Made by a program: the position numbers and the translations under genes
Source of the DNA: Ursus arctos
Lineage: Eukaryota; Chordata; Mammalia; Carnivora; Ursidae
DNA length: 64,000 bases
NCBI RefSeq assembly: GCF_023065955.2
Contig: NW_026623100.1
Span: 71,118,727-71,182,726, forward strand
Direction: 5' to 3'
The notes under the pieces: model-generated
Told to the model about the DNA's origin: nothing
Seen by the model: the letters and a program-made list of their open reading frames with translations, nothing else
The model's database searches: none
Part shown: in pieces, positions 1-11,274 of the stretch
How positions within the stretch are numbered: position 1 is the first letter of the stretch
Layout of the letters: each line of letters starts with the position of its first letter

Positions 1-144
1 TAATGTACCAATGTTGGTTTCTGAGTTTTGGTAAATGTACCATGATAATGTAAGGTGTTAATATGTGGAACTGGACTGTTGGTGCAACTTTTCTGTAATA
101 CAAAATTACTCCAAAACAAAATGGTTATTAAAAATAAAACAACA

Positions 145-355
145 GGGGTGCTCAGGTGGCTCAGTTGGTTGGGTGTCTGGCTCTTGATTTCAGCTCGGGT
201 TATGATCTCAGTCATGAGATTGAGCCCCATGTTGGGCTCTGTGCTGGGTGTGGAGCCTGTTTGGGATTCTCTCTCCCCCTCTCCTTTTGTCCCTCCCCCC
301 ACCTCTCTAAAAAAACATTAAAGTAATAATAATAATAATATAATAATAATAATAA

Positions 356-386
<31 letters not shown>

Positions 387-410
387 AAGAAGAAGAAGAA
401 GAAGAAGAAG
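145..410 (+). mobile_element. Carnivore tRNA-derived SINE with long triplet tail
   Basis: The head has the CAN-SINE pattern (a variant of GGGGCACCTGGGTGGCTCAG, here GGGGTGCTCAGGTGGCTCAG), then the GATTGAGCCCC B-box-like block and a CT-rich body. The tail is not plain poly(A): it runs into (TAA)n and then (GAA)n. An identical 14-bp target-site duplication, AAAATAAAACAACA, flanks the copy at 131-144 and 411-424, which fixes both ends and shows that the triplet tracts belong to the insertion. Divergence in the head suggests an older SINEC subfamily. It is a non-coding Pol III-type retroposon; poly-Ser/Phe/Tyr reading frames on the other strand are shadows of the tail. Confidence 0.93.
324..410. 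repeat. (TAA)n followed by (GAA)18 microsatellite
   Basis: A TAA-type tract (about 324-356, one interruption) is followed by 54 bases of uninterrupted GAA units (357-410, about 18 copies). It is the 3' tail of the SINE that starts at 145. Pure GAA/TTC tracts can form triplexes and are length-unstable. Confidence 0.95.
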
Positions 411-599
411 AAAATAAAACAACAAGCCACTGACCAACCAATAATTTCCTTTGGCCCTGTCTCTCTCCTTTCATAGTTGAACCTACCAAAATACTGCATT
501 CACTGCTCACATTTACTGTCTCTCCCAATTCATTTCCAAGCCCGCTTCTTTCTGGTTTCTGCTCTCCAGGACTTCACTTGTGGTATAGTTGACACAATT

Positions 600-1440
600 G
601 ACTACTTTCTCTTTGAAGATCTATCCTCCTTGGTTAGTGATTCCTAGGGTCTTATGGCAAGCTCTCCCATTTGCTCCTACTCTCCCTGTTCCCTGCATGA
701 TCTTACCTTCCCTGTGTCTTCAGTTATCACACACTGTATATATCAAAGACGCCTTTTTCCTGAAAATTCTCCTGCCTACCAGAAACTCTTTTTGAGTGTC
801 CCACAAGCACTCATTCAAAATGTCCCCAAACTAAATTGCTTTTTTTCATTCCCCTTTCTTGAAAAACTCCCTCTATTCCCTACCTTGGTGAATGGCATCA
901 TTGTTCATCCGGTTGTCCACGCCAGAAAGTTGAGCGTTTACTCAAGTCATTCCTTCCCTCATTCCCGTTGACCCCTTTAAAGATCTCTTAGCTCTGTCCT
1001 ATCCTCTTGGTCTCCACTTTGCCACCATCCATTCTCACTGACCCTACAGTCCCCTGACTGGACTCTCCCTTTACTTCTGCATCTCTTCAATCCAGGCTCC
1101 GCCTTTCTGACAATATTTTTAAAAACAAAAGGTCTAAACACATGATACCCCTTCTTAAAGACTTCAATGACTTCCTATCACTTTGAAAGACCTATCCAGA
1201 CTTCTTTACATGGTGTTCAAGGACTTTCATCATCTCACTCCCTATGTCTGTTGGGTGTCGTCTTCTGCTCCTCACCTGTTTCCTGCATTCTAGCATAGCA
1301 AACTCCTTGTACTTCTCCAATTCTTGGACACAACGTACCTCTCCCTCTCTTTTGACTTTTGTTCACCAAGAAGGTCCTTCCTTTGTACCACCCAGCACAG
1401 ACTAGTACATGGTTTATGACTAAACTTCCTCTTGCCTCCT
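600..1440 (+). mobile_element. L2 (LINE2) fragment, old
   Basis: Several blocks match L2 as I recall it: GAATGGCATCATTGTTCATC plus the 'GTTGTCCACGCCAGAAA' block near 890-930, the 'ACTTCAATGACTTCCTATCA' block near 1160, and the 'TGTTCAAGGACTTTCATCATC' block near 1215. They occur in L2 order, sense orientation. The copy is highly diverged and its ends are approximate. Short open frames here are chance. Confidence 0.7.
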
Positions 1441-2417
1441 CCCCTGATAAATTGAGGCACAGAGAGATTCAGAAACATGCTCAATCTTCACTGATAAGCA
1501 GTGGTCTTCTCATTGAGCACCTTGAGCTGATGGGAGGTTTTCCTTGTTGGTTGGTTTGTTTGGTAATGAATTCCCAGAGAAGTAAAAGGAGTTGGAGCAT
1601 ATGGTCTGCTGGTGATCAGAATTCTTTATGAAGGGAGGAAGGGAAAATGGGATAAATAAGTGGGCCCTTTATAAGTTTGAGACATGTGAGATTAAGAGAA
1701 AAAAGGCAAAATGCTCTCCAAAATGGCAGCCTAGTCCCCAAGTTTAAAACATTAATTTATAATGATAATCCCCAGAGAAAAAACATCCACTTTGGCAAGG
1801 GATTGCCAAGTTGGAATGGCTGATGGATGGCTAGGGGGCGACTGCTGAGATGAGGTATGACGCTGTCCATGGAGAAGAGGGCGGACATCGGTGAATTATG
1901 GGCTCTAATTCCACCTGGGACCGCGAGTAAATAACAAAGTGCCAGAGCGAGGCTCCAGATGGTTTGTGTAGTGAGTGTGACCAAAACTCCAGTGAGGAAT
2001 TGGAGCCTGGTAATTCAAACCGGGCCTGCCTTTTTATGTTGTAGCAATTCACAAACTTGCCAGAGAGTGTCTATTGGGTGTGCTGGTGGCCCCTTTACAA
2101 AAACAGTCTTCCTCAGAAATAGCTTATACCAAAATTTGTAGGCCATGTCAGATGCTGGCTAAAGCCCACTGCTTCCTGGAAGGTGATTATCGACAAATTT
2201 TGGGAAACCTCAGGCTCAGATCAGTGATCTTATATATATGTCAGCCCATGCCATCTATTGCAAAGTGAACGTTCTAGGCTGGAGGAGGCAGAGCTGGGGT
2301 AAGGAGGTGAAGTAACAATCCTTTTTAACCCCCTTATTTTATCATGCCTCATTTTATAACCCCCCTGTTGTGTCTACCTTGATTAGATAATAATGAGGAC
2401 TTTTTTTTCTGCCACAG
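1441..2417. other. Low-repeat sequence upstream of candidate exon
   Basis: I recognise no transposon here. The stretch from about 1690 to 2280 has balanced composition and retains some CpGs, unlike the AT-rich L1 blocks. It could be conserved single-copy DNA, but conservation cannot be judged from one sequence. No reading frame has convincing protein character. Confidence 0.5.
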
Positions 2418-2495
2418 AACTGTGCGAGAAACATGGAGGGCCTCCGGAAGCCCATACCGTCCGTGGACCACAGGTGCAGTTATCCAGATGAAAAG
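2418..2495 (+). CDS. Candidate internal exon, 78 bp, gene unknown
   Basis: A pyrimidine run (2401-2410) leads into GCCACAG, a good 3' splice-site pattern ending at 2417. The segment ends AAAAG and is followed at 2496 by GTAAGTG, a near-consensus 5' splice site. The 78-bp interval is a multiple of three. Two of its three forward frames are open: the first gives 26 residues beginning NCARNMEGLRKP and ending YPDEK, the second begins TVRETWRASG; the third hits TGA. GC content is clearly higher than the flanking introns would be. I do not recognise the peptide in either frame. No companion exon was identified in the window, so this could be one exon of a long-intron gene, a non-coding RNA exon, or a chance pairing of splice-like motifs. 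Confidence 0.35.
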
Positions 2496-2713
2496 GTAAG
2501 TGAACTTCTCCTGCACCGCCTATCTGTAAGTCCCAAGGGGCTCAAGCACCTGCAGCAAAAAAGGTCGGGTGGGACTCCTCCACCATCACCTGGAGGAGAG
2601 GAAGTCTGCAGGGCAATGTTGAACTGCCTGGAGGAGAAGACAGGATAGGAGGAAGCAGGGAGGGAACACGAGTAGCAGAGTGCGTCCTGGGGTGGAAGGG
2701 GAGGTGGGTGAGG

Positions 2714-2878
2714 GGATGGGGTAACTGGTGATGGGCATTAAAGGAGGGCACATGATGTGATGAGCACTGGGTATATATGCAACTGATTGATCATTGAACA
2801 TTGCGTCTGAAACTAATGATGTACTATATGTTGGCTAATTGAATTTAAATTTTAACAAAATGCAAAAAAAAAAAAAAG
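2714..2878 (+). mobile_element. Carnivore L1 3' end, truncated
   Basis: The sequence follows the carnivore L1 3' terminus: GATGGGGTAACTGGTGATGG, 'ATTAAAGGAGGGCACATGATG', 'GATGAGCACTGGGTATATAT', 'ACTATATGTTGGCTAATTG', then an A-rich end (2864-2877). It is only the last ~165 bp of the element. The G-rich stretch just upstream (about 2640-2713) may be further 3' UTR. Confidence 0.85.
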
Positions 2879-3069
2879 ACAAATTCCCAGGTTGACATTA
2901 TTGACGCGCAGACATGGATTTGTCTGAGGACAAAGCACAGATTCTTTAAGTTGGGGAAATGTAGTTCTTTGGTTTATTCTGTCATTCACAAACCACTTGA
3001 AGCATCTATTGCCTGGAGGATAAAAAACAAAACAAAAAAAGGAATATAACATATTCCCTGCCCTTAAGA

Positions 3070-3480
3070 ATTTTTGAATCAACACACAGTCTCAGAACAT
3101 ATTCGGTTCACCAGGTGCTGATGTAGGCACTCAGAGAAGAGAGTGACTGTCCCTCATAAAGAGCTCACAAACTAGCTTGAGGGACAGAGTTTTTAAAATT
3201 GTCTCGATAGAGGTCATTTTAGGAACACAGTGAATCTTCCATGGAGGAACATTTAATCCACAGGGTTTTGGAGGAGCCAAGGAGGGTTTTCTGGAGGAGG
3301 TAGCATTTCCGCTGGGGCTTTGGCCATTTGAGAGCAGGAGGAGGTAATGCACATTCAGCAATGAAGAGGTGAGAGAGGACCTGGGCTCTGCATGGCTTTG
3401 CAACCCCGAAGCAGAGGATGCAGTCAAGAACTGGCAGTTGAAGAAGCTGGGGGGGCCGTCTGAGGGTCCACACCGACACC
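3070..3480 (-). mobile_element. L2 fragment, antisense
   Basis: In plus orientation it reads like the reverse complement of the L2 3' region: 'CAGGTGCTGATGTAGGCACT', 'AAGAGCTCACAAACTAG', then 'TTTCTGGAGGAGGTAGCATTT'. The copy is diverged and its boundaries are approximate. Confidence 0.6.
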
Positions 3481-4580
3481 TGGTGCTCTACACGGCAGGT
3501 TCCCAGGAGCCCTGGGTAATTCCGTGTGAGGGCATGGTATGTTCAGAGATGTGTTTTGAATCACTTGTCAGATAAGTGGAGGATGAGTGAGGGACACAGG
3601 ACCAGAAACCCAGGGGGGACCAGAGAATGAAGGTAATATGCCCAGTGTTCCCTTAGCTTGTGTTCTAGACTTCTGATCTCTGGCAATTACACAGATACAC
3701 AGAATACAGAGTTTTCGACAACTGCCATGAGTAGCTGAAAAGTAAAATGGCTTGTCCATCCTTGTAGATTGCTCGGGCTGCTTTCAGCAGGATGGGAGGC
3801 CCATCTGCTTCCTTGGCTGAAGGGAAGGCAGCAGCTCAGGATAAACCTTCCTGCCTCATCCTACAGGTCACTGGTGGCCTGCTCCTTAGGTCCTGGGACA
3901 GGAGATGGTCCGGTCACCACGGGTCTTTCCGTGGCAGGGAGGCAGAGGACTTGGGGCTGGCTGCTCCTGTGCTGGCAAGGGCTCTTATTTTTCTCGTGCT
4001 GAATTGCTGGGGAAGTGGTTGAAATCAGAAGCAAAATGCCACATTGCACGCCCACTGAAGTCTGGGCTCAAGGGAAAGGAAAATGATTGCCAGAGTGTTC
4101 GCTGTTCCTAATCCACTCCTGGACCTTAAGCTGTCTTGAACGGAGTTGCCAAACAGCTTGGTAGAGACTGGCCTTTGGGTGGGTGTGGGCAGGGAAGGGG
4201 AGGGGAGGGGAGGGAGGGGAGCGTTGGCTTTCCATCGCGGTTACTTGCTCAGAAGCAGCTCCCTTCCCGAGAGGCTGGTGTTGCTGGTCTGCAGCAGGGT
4301 GAGTTCACGACTTTGTGTGCGAACTTGCTGTCTGATGCGCCGACGTGACTGTAGAGGCAAGCGTAGGGTTGTGTCAATTGACTTGGAGCTTGTAATCTTC
4401 CACTTGTTATTTCTGTTGGGAATTTCTTGGTAAGATCAAAATCTCCTGCTGAAGCCTTGAAAAGGAATTGTATCAGGAGAGAAGGAACCACTTTTTCTGT
4501 GGATTTCTGGATGGGGTTTGGGTTTTCACATGGAAGAGTCTGATGGGATGATGATAATTCGGATTTCGGGCGGTGATCAA
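3481..4580. other. Unassigned sequence, locally GC-rich
   Basis: No transposon family or coding exon is recognised. Overlapping open frames of 60-110 codons in several phases near 3770-4590 reflect the higher GC content and do not support a gene. The interval contains the G-run cluster annotated separately. Confidence 0.45.
4188..4221 (+). repeat. G-run cluster, potential G-quadruplex
   Basis: Five consecutive runs of three to four G separated by single A bases lie at about 4197-4219, inside a longer G-rich stretch. The pattern satisfies the usual four-run, short-loop G-quadruplex rule on the plus strand. Flanking sequence shows no recognised promoter. Confidence 0.75.
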
Positions 4581-4584
4581 GCAC

Positions 4585-4690
4585 CATGGAAAGAGCAACA
4601 TCCCAGGCTCCGTAGACTGGGGTTTGAGTCCCAGTCCTGATTCATTGGTGCTACCTTGTGGGAGTGCCGTCACTGCCTCAGGACTTGCAC
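4585..4690 (+). mobile_element. MIR fragment
   Basis: The core reads GGAAAGAGCAACATCCCAGG, then 'TAGACTGGGGTTTGAGTCCC', corresponding to the MIR 'gagcc-agactgcctgggttcgaatcc' region in sense orientation, then a decayed 'tgtgtgacctt' block. It is diverged. Confidence 0.6.
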
Positions 4691-5654
4691 ACCCCGGCTG
4701 AGATGAGGGTGTTGATTCTTGGACTCAGATTTTCCAGCAGGGCAGAACAAGCCCTGGAGAACTGACAATATTTATGCAAGGTCTCGGAGTGAGTAGATGT
4801 CAGAGCTATGAGCAAACTCATTCACATGCATGCATTGCATTCTGTAACGAAAGCACTTAGTTCCACTGAGGCACACATGTGTGCTCTGCCGTGGAGCAGG
4901 TCACCCTGCTTTCCCTGCTTGTGTGGGTGCTGACGAGAGCCCGGATGGTAGCTGGATAAGATGGCAGAGGCCTTCTAGCTTTTCTACTGGGTACTGATTT
5001 CTCAGGGTGAGTTCAGGTGAAGGCACAGGGCAGGGGAGAGGGGACGGTAAGGGAGGGTCTTCTTCTACCCTTGAAGAATGAATGAAGAGCTGGTTCCTCG
5101 AATGTGTCTGCATGCTTCTTTCATTCACTTTTGAAACACAAAGAGCTCTGTCTGAGACCCTGGCAGGGCAGCAAGTTCTTTCATGATGACCACAGTGATT
5201 TAGGATGATCTATGACTTGTTACCTCGAAAAGCACAAGCCCAAAGTCAGACTCGGTGTGTTCTCACTGATACTGTGGTTCCCAGCCAAGGAAGGGCTGGA
5301 AGGATGGCATGCACCACTCCGTAAGCACCCAACTGGGGGGTGTGGATGAGGAGGGCCGAGGCCCTGTGCCTCTCAGTAGTTGCTGTTTTCATGGACGTTC
5401 TCTGTGGGAAAGGAAAGGAACAGAAATTGGTGCAGTTAGGGCAAAACTGAACATAAGAATCTGACTGTTACTTCATGTGAAGAAAGAATAGAGTCTTCAG
5501 AAGCTGAGTCTTCAGAAGTAAAATTTGCATACTGCTCTATTCTTTTCTATTTTAATTTTAGTTTTTAAGTAATGTGTGTATGGAGTTTATTCACAAAAAT
5601 AACAAAGAGTTATAAAACAGTAAGTACCACTTTGTTTTAATTTATTAATTGATT
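4691..5654. other. No recognised feature
   Basis: Single-copy-looking sequence. I see no repeat family, convincing exon or RNA gene. Confidence 0.45.
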
Positions 5655-5800
5655 CAAGCATTATTATTACTCTTGTTTGAAGGGGGAAACTGAGGCATGG
5701 GGAGGTTAAGTTTCCTGACCAGGTTCACACAGTCAACAAGCGTCAGAGCTGAAATCCAACTGAGGTCTGGGCTTTGAAGCACCATATCCTACTGCTTCTC
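5655..5800 (-). mobile_element. MIR, antisense
   Basis: In plus orientation: ATTATTATTACTC, 'GGGAAACTGAGGCATGGGGA', 'GGTTAAGTTTCCTGACC', 'TCACACAGTCAACAAGC', 'CAGAGCTGAAATCCAACTGA'. This is the standard reverse complement of the MIR core, in correct order over about 145 bp. Confidence 0.9.
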
Positions 5801-5859
5801 TGAAAAGCAGAAGTCAAATAACATTATAAATCTTATAATACAAAACAGCATCTCCCCAC

Positions 5860-6000
5860 CCCTGACTTTTATCCTTCTGAAACAGCCCCTTGTATTCCTT
5901 GCTGTTGTTCCCTCTGGAATGTTCTTCCATATCTCTCAGGATCAGGTTTATGCTGACTTTTTCTCAGGGTTTCCATTTTAGACATTACCTATTGACTTTG
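5860..6000 (+). mobile_element. L2 fragment
   Basis: The 'CCTTGCTGTTGTTCCCTCTG' and 'GGAATGTTCTTCC' blocks match the L2 'tgctgttccctctgcctggaatgctcttcc' motif in sense orientation. It is short and diverged. Confidence 0.65.
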
Positions 6001-6539
6001 TTCTATGAAAGATGAGGATTTCATTCTGTCTATACTGCCCTTCTGTCCCTGCCCTGAACACAGGGACATCTCCTCTCCCCATTCCACCTTTATATTCAAG
6101 CCACCATTTTTAGTCAAACCAACATGCAATATTTGATGGTATATAATTTTGGAAATGTTAATAAAAGTTGAGCTATACAATATAGGATTATTCATTATGT
6201 GTCCCTACAACTTTCTGTGGTCAATAATGCCTTCTTTTGTTTTGTAGTATTATCTGCATAATTCTTCCCCAGCTCTTCTAATGGGGCTATTAAGAACTTC
6301 TCAATATGAACAAATACTTCTGGCGACCTTTCAGGCTTTGTTTTTTCTTAGAGTTATTCTTTCTAGCACCATCTGTCCCATCCTTCTCTTGCCAGTCAGG
6401 ATTGTTTATGCTCTAGGGCTGATGCTTCACTTGTATCCTAGGATTTGTCTTGATCATCATCCTGGGAATTTCCTTCAGCTGTCTGCTAAGCTGGATCCCT
6501 GGTTTCCTGGACCTCACGCCTTCCCTCTTCTTAGTTTAT

Positions 6540-8330
6540 GTCTTTGAAATTGGGGAGAATCACATCTTCCAGTAGCGTCCTTAGGAAAAAAGCACGAGGG
6601 AGAAAAATGTTGTAAGACTTGGCGTGTCTGGGAATATTTTTATTCTACTTTCATATTTGATTATAGTTTGAATATAGATTTCTAGATTGGATATAGTTTC
6701 CTGTTAGAATTTTAAGGCATTTCTAGTACTTTCGACTGGCTCCCAAAGCTACTTTTTGAGAAGTATGAGGCAGTACTTTATTCCTTAGTCTTTGTGTGGG
6801 AAGAATTCTTTGTATGATTTTTCTCTCTGGAAACTTTTAGGGCTTTTCTTTATCCTGAATCTTATGATGATATGCCTTGATGAATCTTCTTTTTAATTCA
6901 ACATGCTGGGTAGGCAATAGAGTCTTTTGATCTGGAAAGCTATATCTCTTGGCTCAAGAATATCATATATATGTATGGTTTCTATTTTATACAGTATGTA
7001 TTTTTACAGTTTCTTTCTCTGACTCTTCCTTCCGGTTAGCTCATAAGTCAAACGTCAGTCTTCATGAGTTTATCTTTAATTTTCTAGCTTATTGCTTTCC
7101 CTTTCCATCCATTTTTGTGTTATACTTTCCAGATTTCCTTAAATTTAATCATCTATATATTCTATTGAATTTTAAATGCTAATTTTAAGTGCTATAAGAT
7201 TTTGAGTTTCTGAAAGAGATCTTTTTGTTCACTGTTTTTTTTAAACTAGTACTTACTCTTTTCTGCATAGATTTAATATCTTTTCTTACATCTGAGATCA
7301 TTCATTCTTTTAAAAAAATGTTTCCTGATTCCTCAATTGCTTCTGCTTCCTCTGAGTAACTCCCCCCCCCTTTTTTAGTTTAGACTCCTATTAGAAACTT
7401 ACTGCAAATGTCTTAGTGCACATGAATGGCACAGAGATATTTTTTTAAGATTTTATTTATTTATTTGACAGAGAGAGAGACAACCAGTGAGAGAGGGAAC
7501 ACAAGCAGGGGGAGTGGGAGAGGAAGAAGCAGGCTTCCAGCGGAGGAACCTGATGTGGGGCTCAGTCCCATAACGCCGGGATCACGCCCTGAGCCGAAGG
7601 CAGACGCTTAACGACTGAGCCACCCAGGCACCCCGACAGAGATTTATTTTTTATTTCCAGTATAGTTAACATATAGTCAGAGATTTGTTTTCAAGTAGAG
7701 TCCCTAAAAAGCTGGTCTGAACCCATGTGTATATGTTTGGTAGCTGTGATTAGGGTGGGGAGAGGAGTGCTCGTTAATCCTTGGACTTTGCTTTGGGATT
7801 ATTGGGTGAGGACCTGGCTGTTTCATTGGGTGCACAGGATCAGTCGGTTTCTTTTCCCTTGGGACTGATCAACTTCCCCTGAGGATTCTCCAGCCCCCTG
7901 CCTGGGGAGGATAATTCTGGCTCCTGGTGTTCTGGCTACTGGGCAGGGAAAGATGGTGGGTTTCACCATTTCACATTCAGATGTTTACTTACACTCTTAT
8001 CTTTCTATTTTGGTGCCTCACCCTCGCCTTTAACTGGACCTGGGGACCTCAAGTCCAACCTGTTTTGTGCCTGGTGGAAAGAAAGGTGATTATTTTGTTG
8101 CGTGGGCTGAGGGGGGTGATTCTGGGGTCTACCAACCAATCCTCCTGTTTCAGGCTCAACCCACACCTTGGCCTTTAGAGGTACTTGACACCCTCCCATC
8201 TCTGTGCCTTTCCAGAATTGTACTAGCTGAATCTGTTGTCATCCTTTGGCTCCACAGACCCTTGACTGGCCGTCAGACTTTAGTCACCACTGTGTATCTG
8301 CTTCCTATTTCCTAAATTTCATTGGTTATT
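6540..8330 (-). mobile_element. Ancient HAL1/L1M-like block, antisense
   Basis: The plus strand is T-rich and resembles, in order, the reverse complement of a half-L1/L1M ORF1 and 5' region: 'CTGGAAACTTTTAGGGCTTT', 'TATGATGATATGCCTTGATG', 'TCTTTTGATCTGGAAAGC', later a more GC-balanced part beyond the SINE (7700-8330). Divergence is high and no ORF survives, so the family name is an inference. A younger SINE interrupts it at 7439-7635. Confidence 0.45.
7439..7635 (-). mobile_element. Young ursid-type SINE
   Basis: Read on the minus strand this is a full SINE: GGGGTGCCTGGGTGGCTCAG, the A box, 'GGCGTGATCCCGGCGTTATG'-type block, CT-rich body, then AATAAAT repeats and an A tail. The 8-bp ACAGAGAT lies on each side (7431-7438 and 7636-7643). 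It inserted into the older antisense HAL1/L1M-like block. Confidence 0.93.
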
Positions 8331-8639
8331 TCTTGTTTGCTATAATCCCCTCTTTCACTTTCTTTGTCATTTGGGGTTCCTATCTTTTGTGATACTGGAG
8401 GGGGGAGCAAAGATAAGTATCTACTCGACTTTCTGTAAACCTCCTCATCCACATGTAGCTGATTTTCTACATCTGAAATGGCTGAAAATATCAGCTCTAT
8501 ATCCCTTGCAGAATCATTTCTATGGTTTGCCAAGGGGTCTCATGCACCATTACATTAGGAAACAATTCCTGGGCTTTAGGGGATATAAAAGATGCATAGG
8601 ACCCACCTTCTGCCTTTAGCGGAGGAAAACAGACCGCTC

Positions 8640-9050
8640 CTGCAGGGCAGAAGATATACCATGTGGGCAGGAAAGGGGAAATTTCTGGGCAGGGAAGTGA
8701 AAAGGGTTCCAGGGTAGGTAAATTTTGAGTTATGCCCTGAAGTTAGGGCTAGGGTCTGTAGGTAGGTGAAGGTGAATAGAACATTCTAAGTGGTAGGAGG
8801 ATTCAGTAAATGCTGGGGAGAGAATTCACAAAGCAGCAGGCTAGAAGGAGGGGAGAGCTCTTGTGAGCCTGCTTGGGAAGATGAGACAAGAGAAAACATC
8901 AGAAACAGATGGTAAAGAAGTGCTCTTGCCAGAAGAGGAAGTGTACCCGGAAGTCTGGAGGCATGGTCTCCTTCAGTTTTGTAAGGAGGTGAAGCGGTAC
9001 TTACATTTTTCTCCTGGCTTCAACATTACTGGGAGATGCCAGTAATGTTC
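8640..9050 (-). mobile_element. Probable L2 fragment, antisense
   Basis: The plus-strand text 'GGGTTCCAGGGTAGGTAAATT', 'GAACATTCTAAGTGGTAGGA' and 'GCAGCAGGCTAGAAGGAG' resembles the reverse complement of the L2 ORF2/3' region (the 'cattccaggcagagg' type motif). It is diverged with soft ends. Confidence 0.4.
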
Positions 9051-10000
9051 ATCCAGCTGCCCCAGCTGGGCTAGTTTCCTGCTGGGCTTTGTGGATGGAC
9101 TGAGGTGGGCTCATTGTCACCGGGACATCCCAGGAGAGGAAGTAAGTACCCGTGTCAGCAAGATCCCATACATGGTTGTGAACATCTACTGAGAGTGAAC
9201 GGAGAGGACAATTGAGGGCCCTTGACTGGTGGGCGAAGGGGAGCCTAGCGAACTGAAGGAAGATCAGTGGATAGCGTAAGGTTGGTCAGGAAGGATAAGG
9301 CGTTCTTCTGTGCCCTCACCAACGTGTGGGTATGGTGGTGGTTTGGCCATATCTATCTTAAGAGGTTTATTATTTTTCGTCTTCTTATACTAGGACTGTG
9401 AACAAGTGGCTTTCTTTGCACAGGCTTGGTGAAAATCAAGGAGCAAACTTCTGGTTGTGCATGGTAAATTGAATAACTGATCCTTCCCCAAACTCAGCCT
9501 GAAACCCTAGGACTCAGCTGCTCAGCCTCTCAGATTTCACCACATCAGTGTCTGCAGTCTGCTTAGAATCATAAGAGTAAATATTCTGCATACTTCGGCA
9601 GAGGGTGTAATTAATGCTTGTATTAGTGGCAAAAGGAGAGGGAAAGGAGTGTTCTTTTCTTGTTAAGGGTAACCCAAGGACGTTTGTGAGGTAGAGTGAG
9701 GTTGGTGAAGAGAGTCATTTGTTGAATGTCTAATTTTCCAGGATGTCCAGATTCTCCTGGATTTCCAAGTAACTGCTTGTAACGGCAGGCATTGATGCCC
9801 CTCCTTCCTTCCGAGATCAGTTTCTGAAGAATGGAAGTGTGGTCAGCTCTGTTCTTTGCAATCACAAACATCTCTACACCAGAGTTCATATGGAAAGAGC
9901 TCAGTCTAAAAAGGATGATGATCTGAATACTAAATTATATAACCATGGTTTTAGAATTATGATTTAAAAGAATGGAAAGTTGCCCTGACAAGTGAAAAAA
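9051..10000. other. No recognised feature
   Basis: I assign nothing here. Reading frames are short and scattered. Confidence 0.45.
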
Positions 10001-10310
10001 AAAAGTCACAATAAGTAATGCAGTATTGGATTCTAATACAAAGTATAAAATAAATTTCTAGGCTTATACTGATATAAATGAATGAACCAAAAAAAAAAAA
10101 TGGGGGAGAGTAGACACATGTCCCATGTAGAATTCCAAATAATTTATGTGGACAGTCTGCCCTCAAGGAGGTGTGAATAGTGACTTCCTTTCAAAGAGTA
10201 CCGTATCAAAAGGGGGGGAAAGGTAATTTTATAGTGGAAAAACCTGATAAACACCAATTCAGCCAGGGGATCTGGGCTAATGTTCTGAGTGGCTCCAGTA
10301 AGCTACTTAT
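10000..10310 (+). mobile_element. Old interspersed repeat, possibly L1ME-type 3' UTR
   Basis: Blocks such as 'GATATAAATGAATGAACC', 'AGAATTCCAAATAATTTATG', 'GTAATTTTATAGTGGAAAAA' and 'CCTGATAAACACC' match a mammalian repeat I recall as an L1ME-like 3' UTR. The family assignment is uncertain. Confidence 0.4.
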
Positions 10311-10639
10311 ACCATAAATAAATGATTTAAAAAAAAATAAGAATTATCAGTAGCAACAGAAATGGGCTATTTATCCAACAAAATTCTGTTGTATACTAGT
10401 TTTATAAGAGAGTGTAAGGTTCAAGAATCTATTATAAATAGTTGCCTGGCGCATTTTTTAATTCCTCTTAGACTCTAGTTTGGGAATTTGCAACAAAGTA
10501 AATTAAATGGTCAATGAGTGTTTATTTAACTGGCTAAATATAGTTCCCAACACTTGCATTAGTTGAAATAGTAGTTATCTTCTAAATGATGTATCTTTCT
10601 AAAACACATATAGGGTTATTTTCTTTGAGAATAAGATTT

Positions 10640-11095
10640 AAATTGTTACCATGGCATTCACAAATCCTTTAAAATCTGGCCTGAATGACCTTGCCAACCT
10701 CATTCCCTAGGTGGACTATACAATATTCACTGATCCCTCCAAAATTCTTGAACTTTCTTGTCTTCACACTTCTGTTTATTTTCATTTTCTCAGCCCAAAG
10801 TGTTTTCTCTTCCTTGTCTGATAAAAATCCTCCAAAACAAAATTCAAAGTCAGTCTCCTCTGCGGAGCTCTAACCATTTGTTTCCACCCAGAATTAGCTC
10901 AGCCCTGTACTTGTCACAGATAACCGTGCAGCCCTTGAGACTGCTGTGGGTTCTAGTTAGGTGTGTATATTTTGCTCCCCATCCCACCATTCCATGCTTC
11001 TTGAAGACATAGCCTCTTTCCTTACGCTTTTTTGAATCTTCTGTTGGCCTTACTAGGGACTCACGTGTAGTAAGTACTCAAGAAATATCCATTTA
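10640..11095 (+). mobile_element. L2 3' portion
   Basis: In sense L2 order: 'TTTAAAATCTGGCCTGAATG', a TC-rich middle, 'CATGCTTCTTGAAGACATAG', and a 3' end 'GTAGTAAGTACTCAAGAAAT' corresponding to the L2 terminus 'catagtaggtgctcaataaat'. It is diverged. Confidence 0.65.
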
Positions 11096-11099
11096 ATTC

Positions 11100-11270
11100 A
11101 GTGGTTCTAGAATTGGAGTGCACAGTAGGAGAACATGGATTGCTTTTTAAAAATACCAATGCATAGACCCTACCCAGAATAATTAAATTAGAACTTCTAG
11201 GAGTGGAGCCCTGGCATCCATATGCTAATAAGCTTCCTCAGGGATTCCAGTGCACATCCACGTAATTGAA
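11100..11270. mobile_element. MER5-type hAT DNA transposon remnant
   Basis: It begins CAGTGGTTCTAG (11100-11111), the typical hAT-Charlie terminal sequence, and contains 'TTAAAAATACCAATGCATAG', 'ACCCTACCCAGAATAATTAA' and 'CTTCTAGGAGTGGAGCCC', all MER5-like. The distal end is decayed. It is non-autonomous with no transposase. Confidence 0.6.
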
Positions 11271-11274
11271 GTGG

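Noticed and set aside
212..528. Antisense frames with poly-Phe, poly-Ser and poly-Tyr runs
   Set aside because: They are translations of the (TAA)n/(GAA)n SINE tail in different phases and have no gene context.
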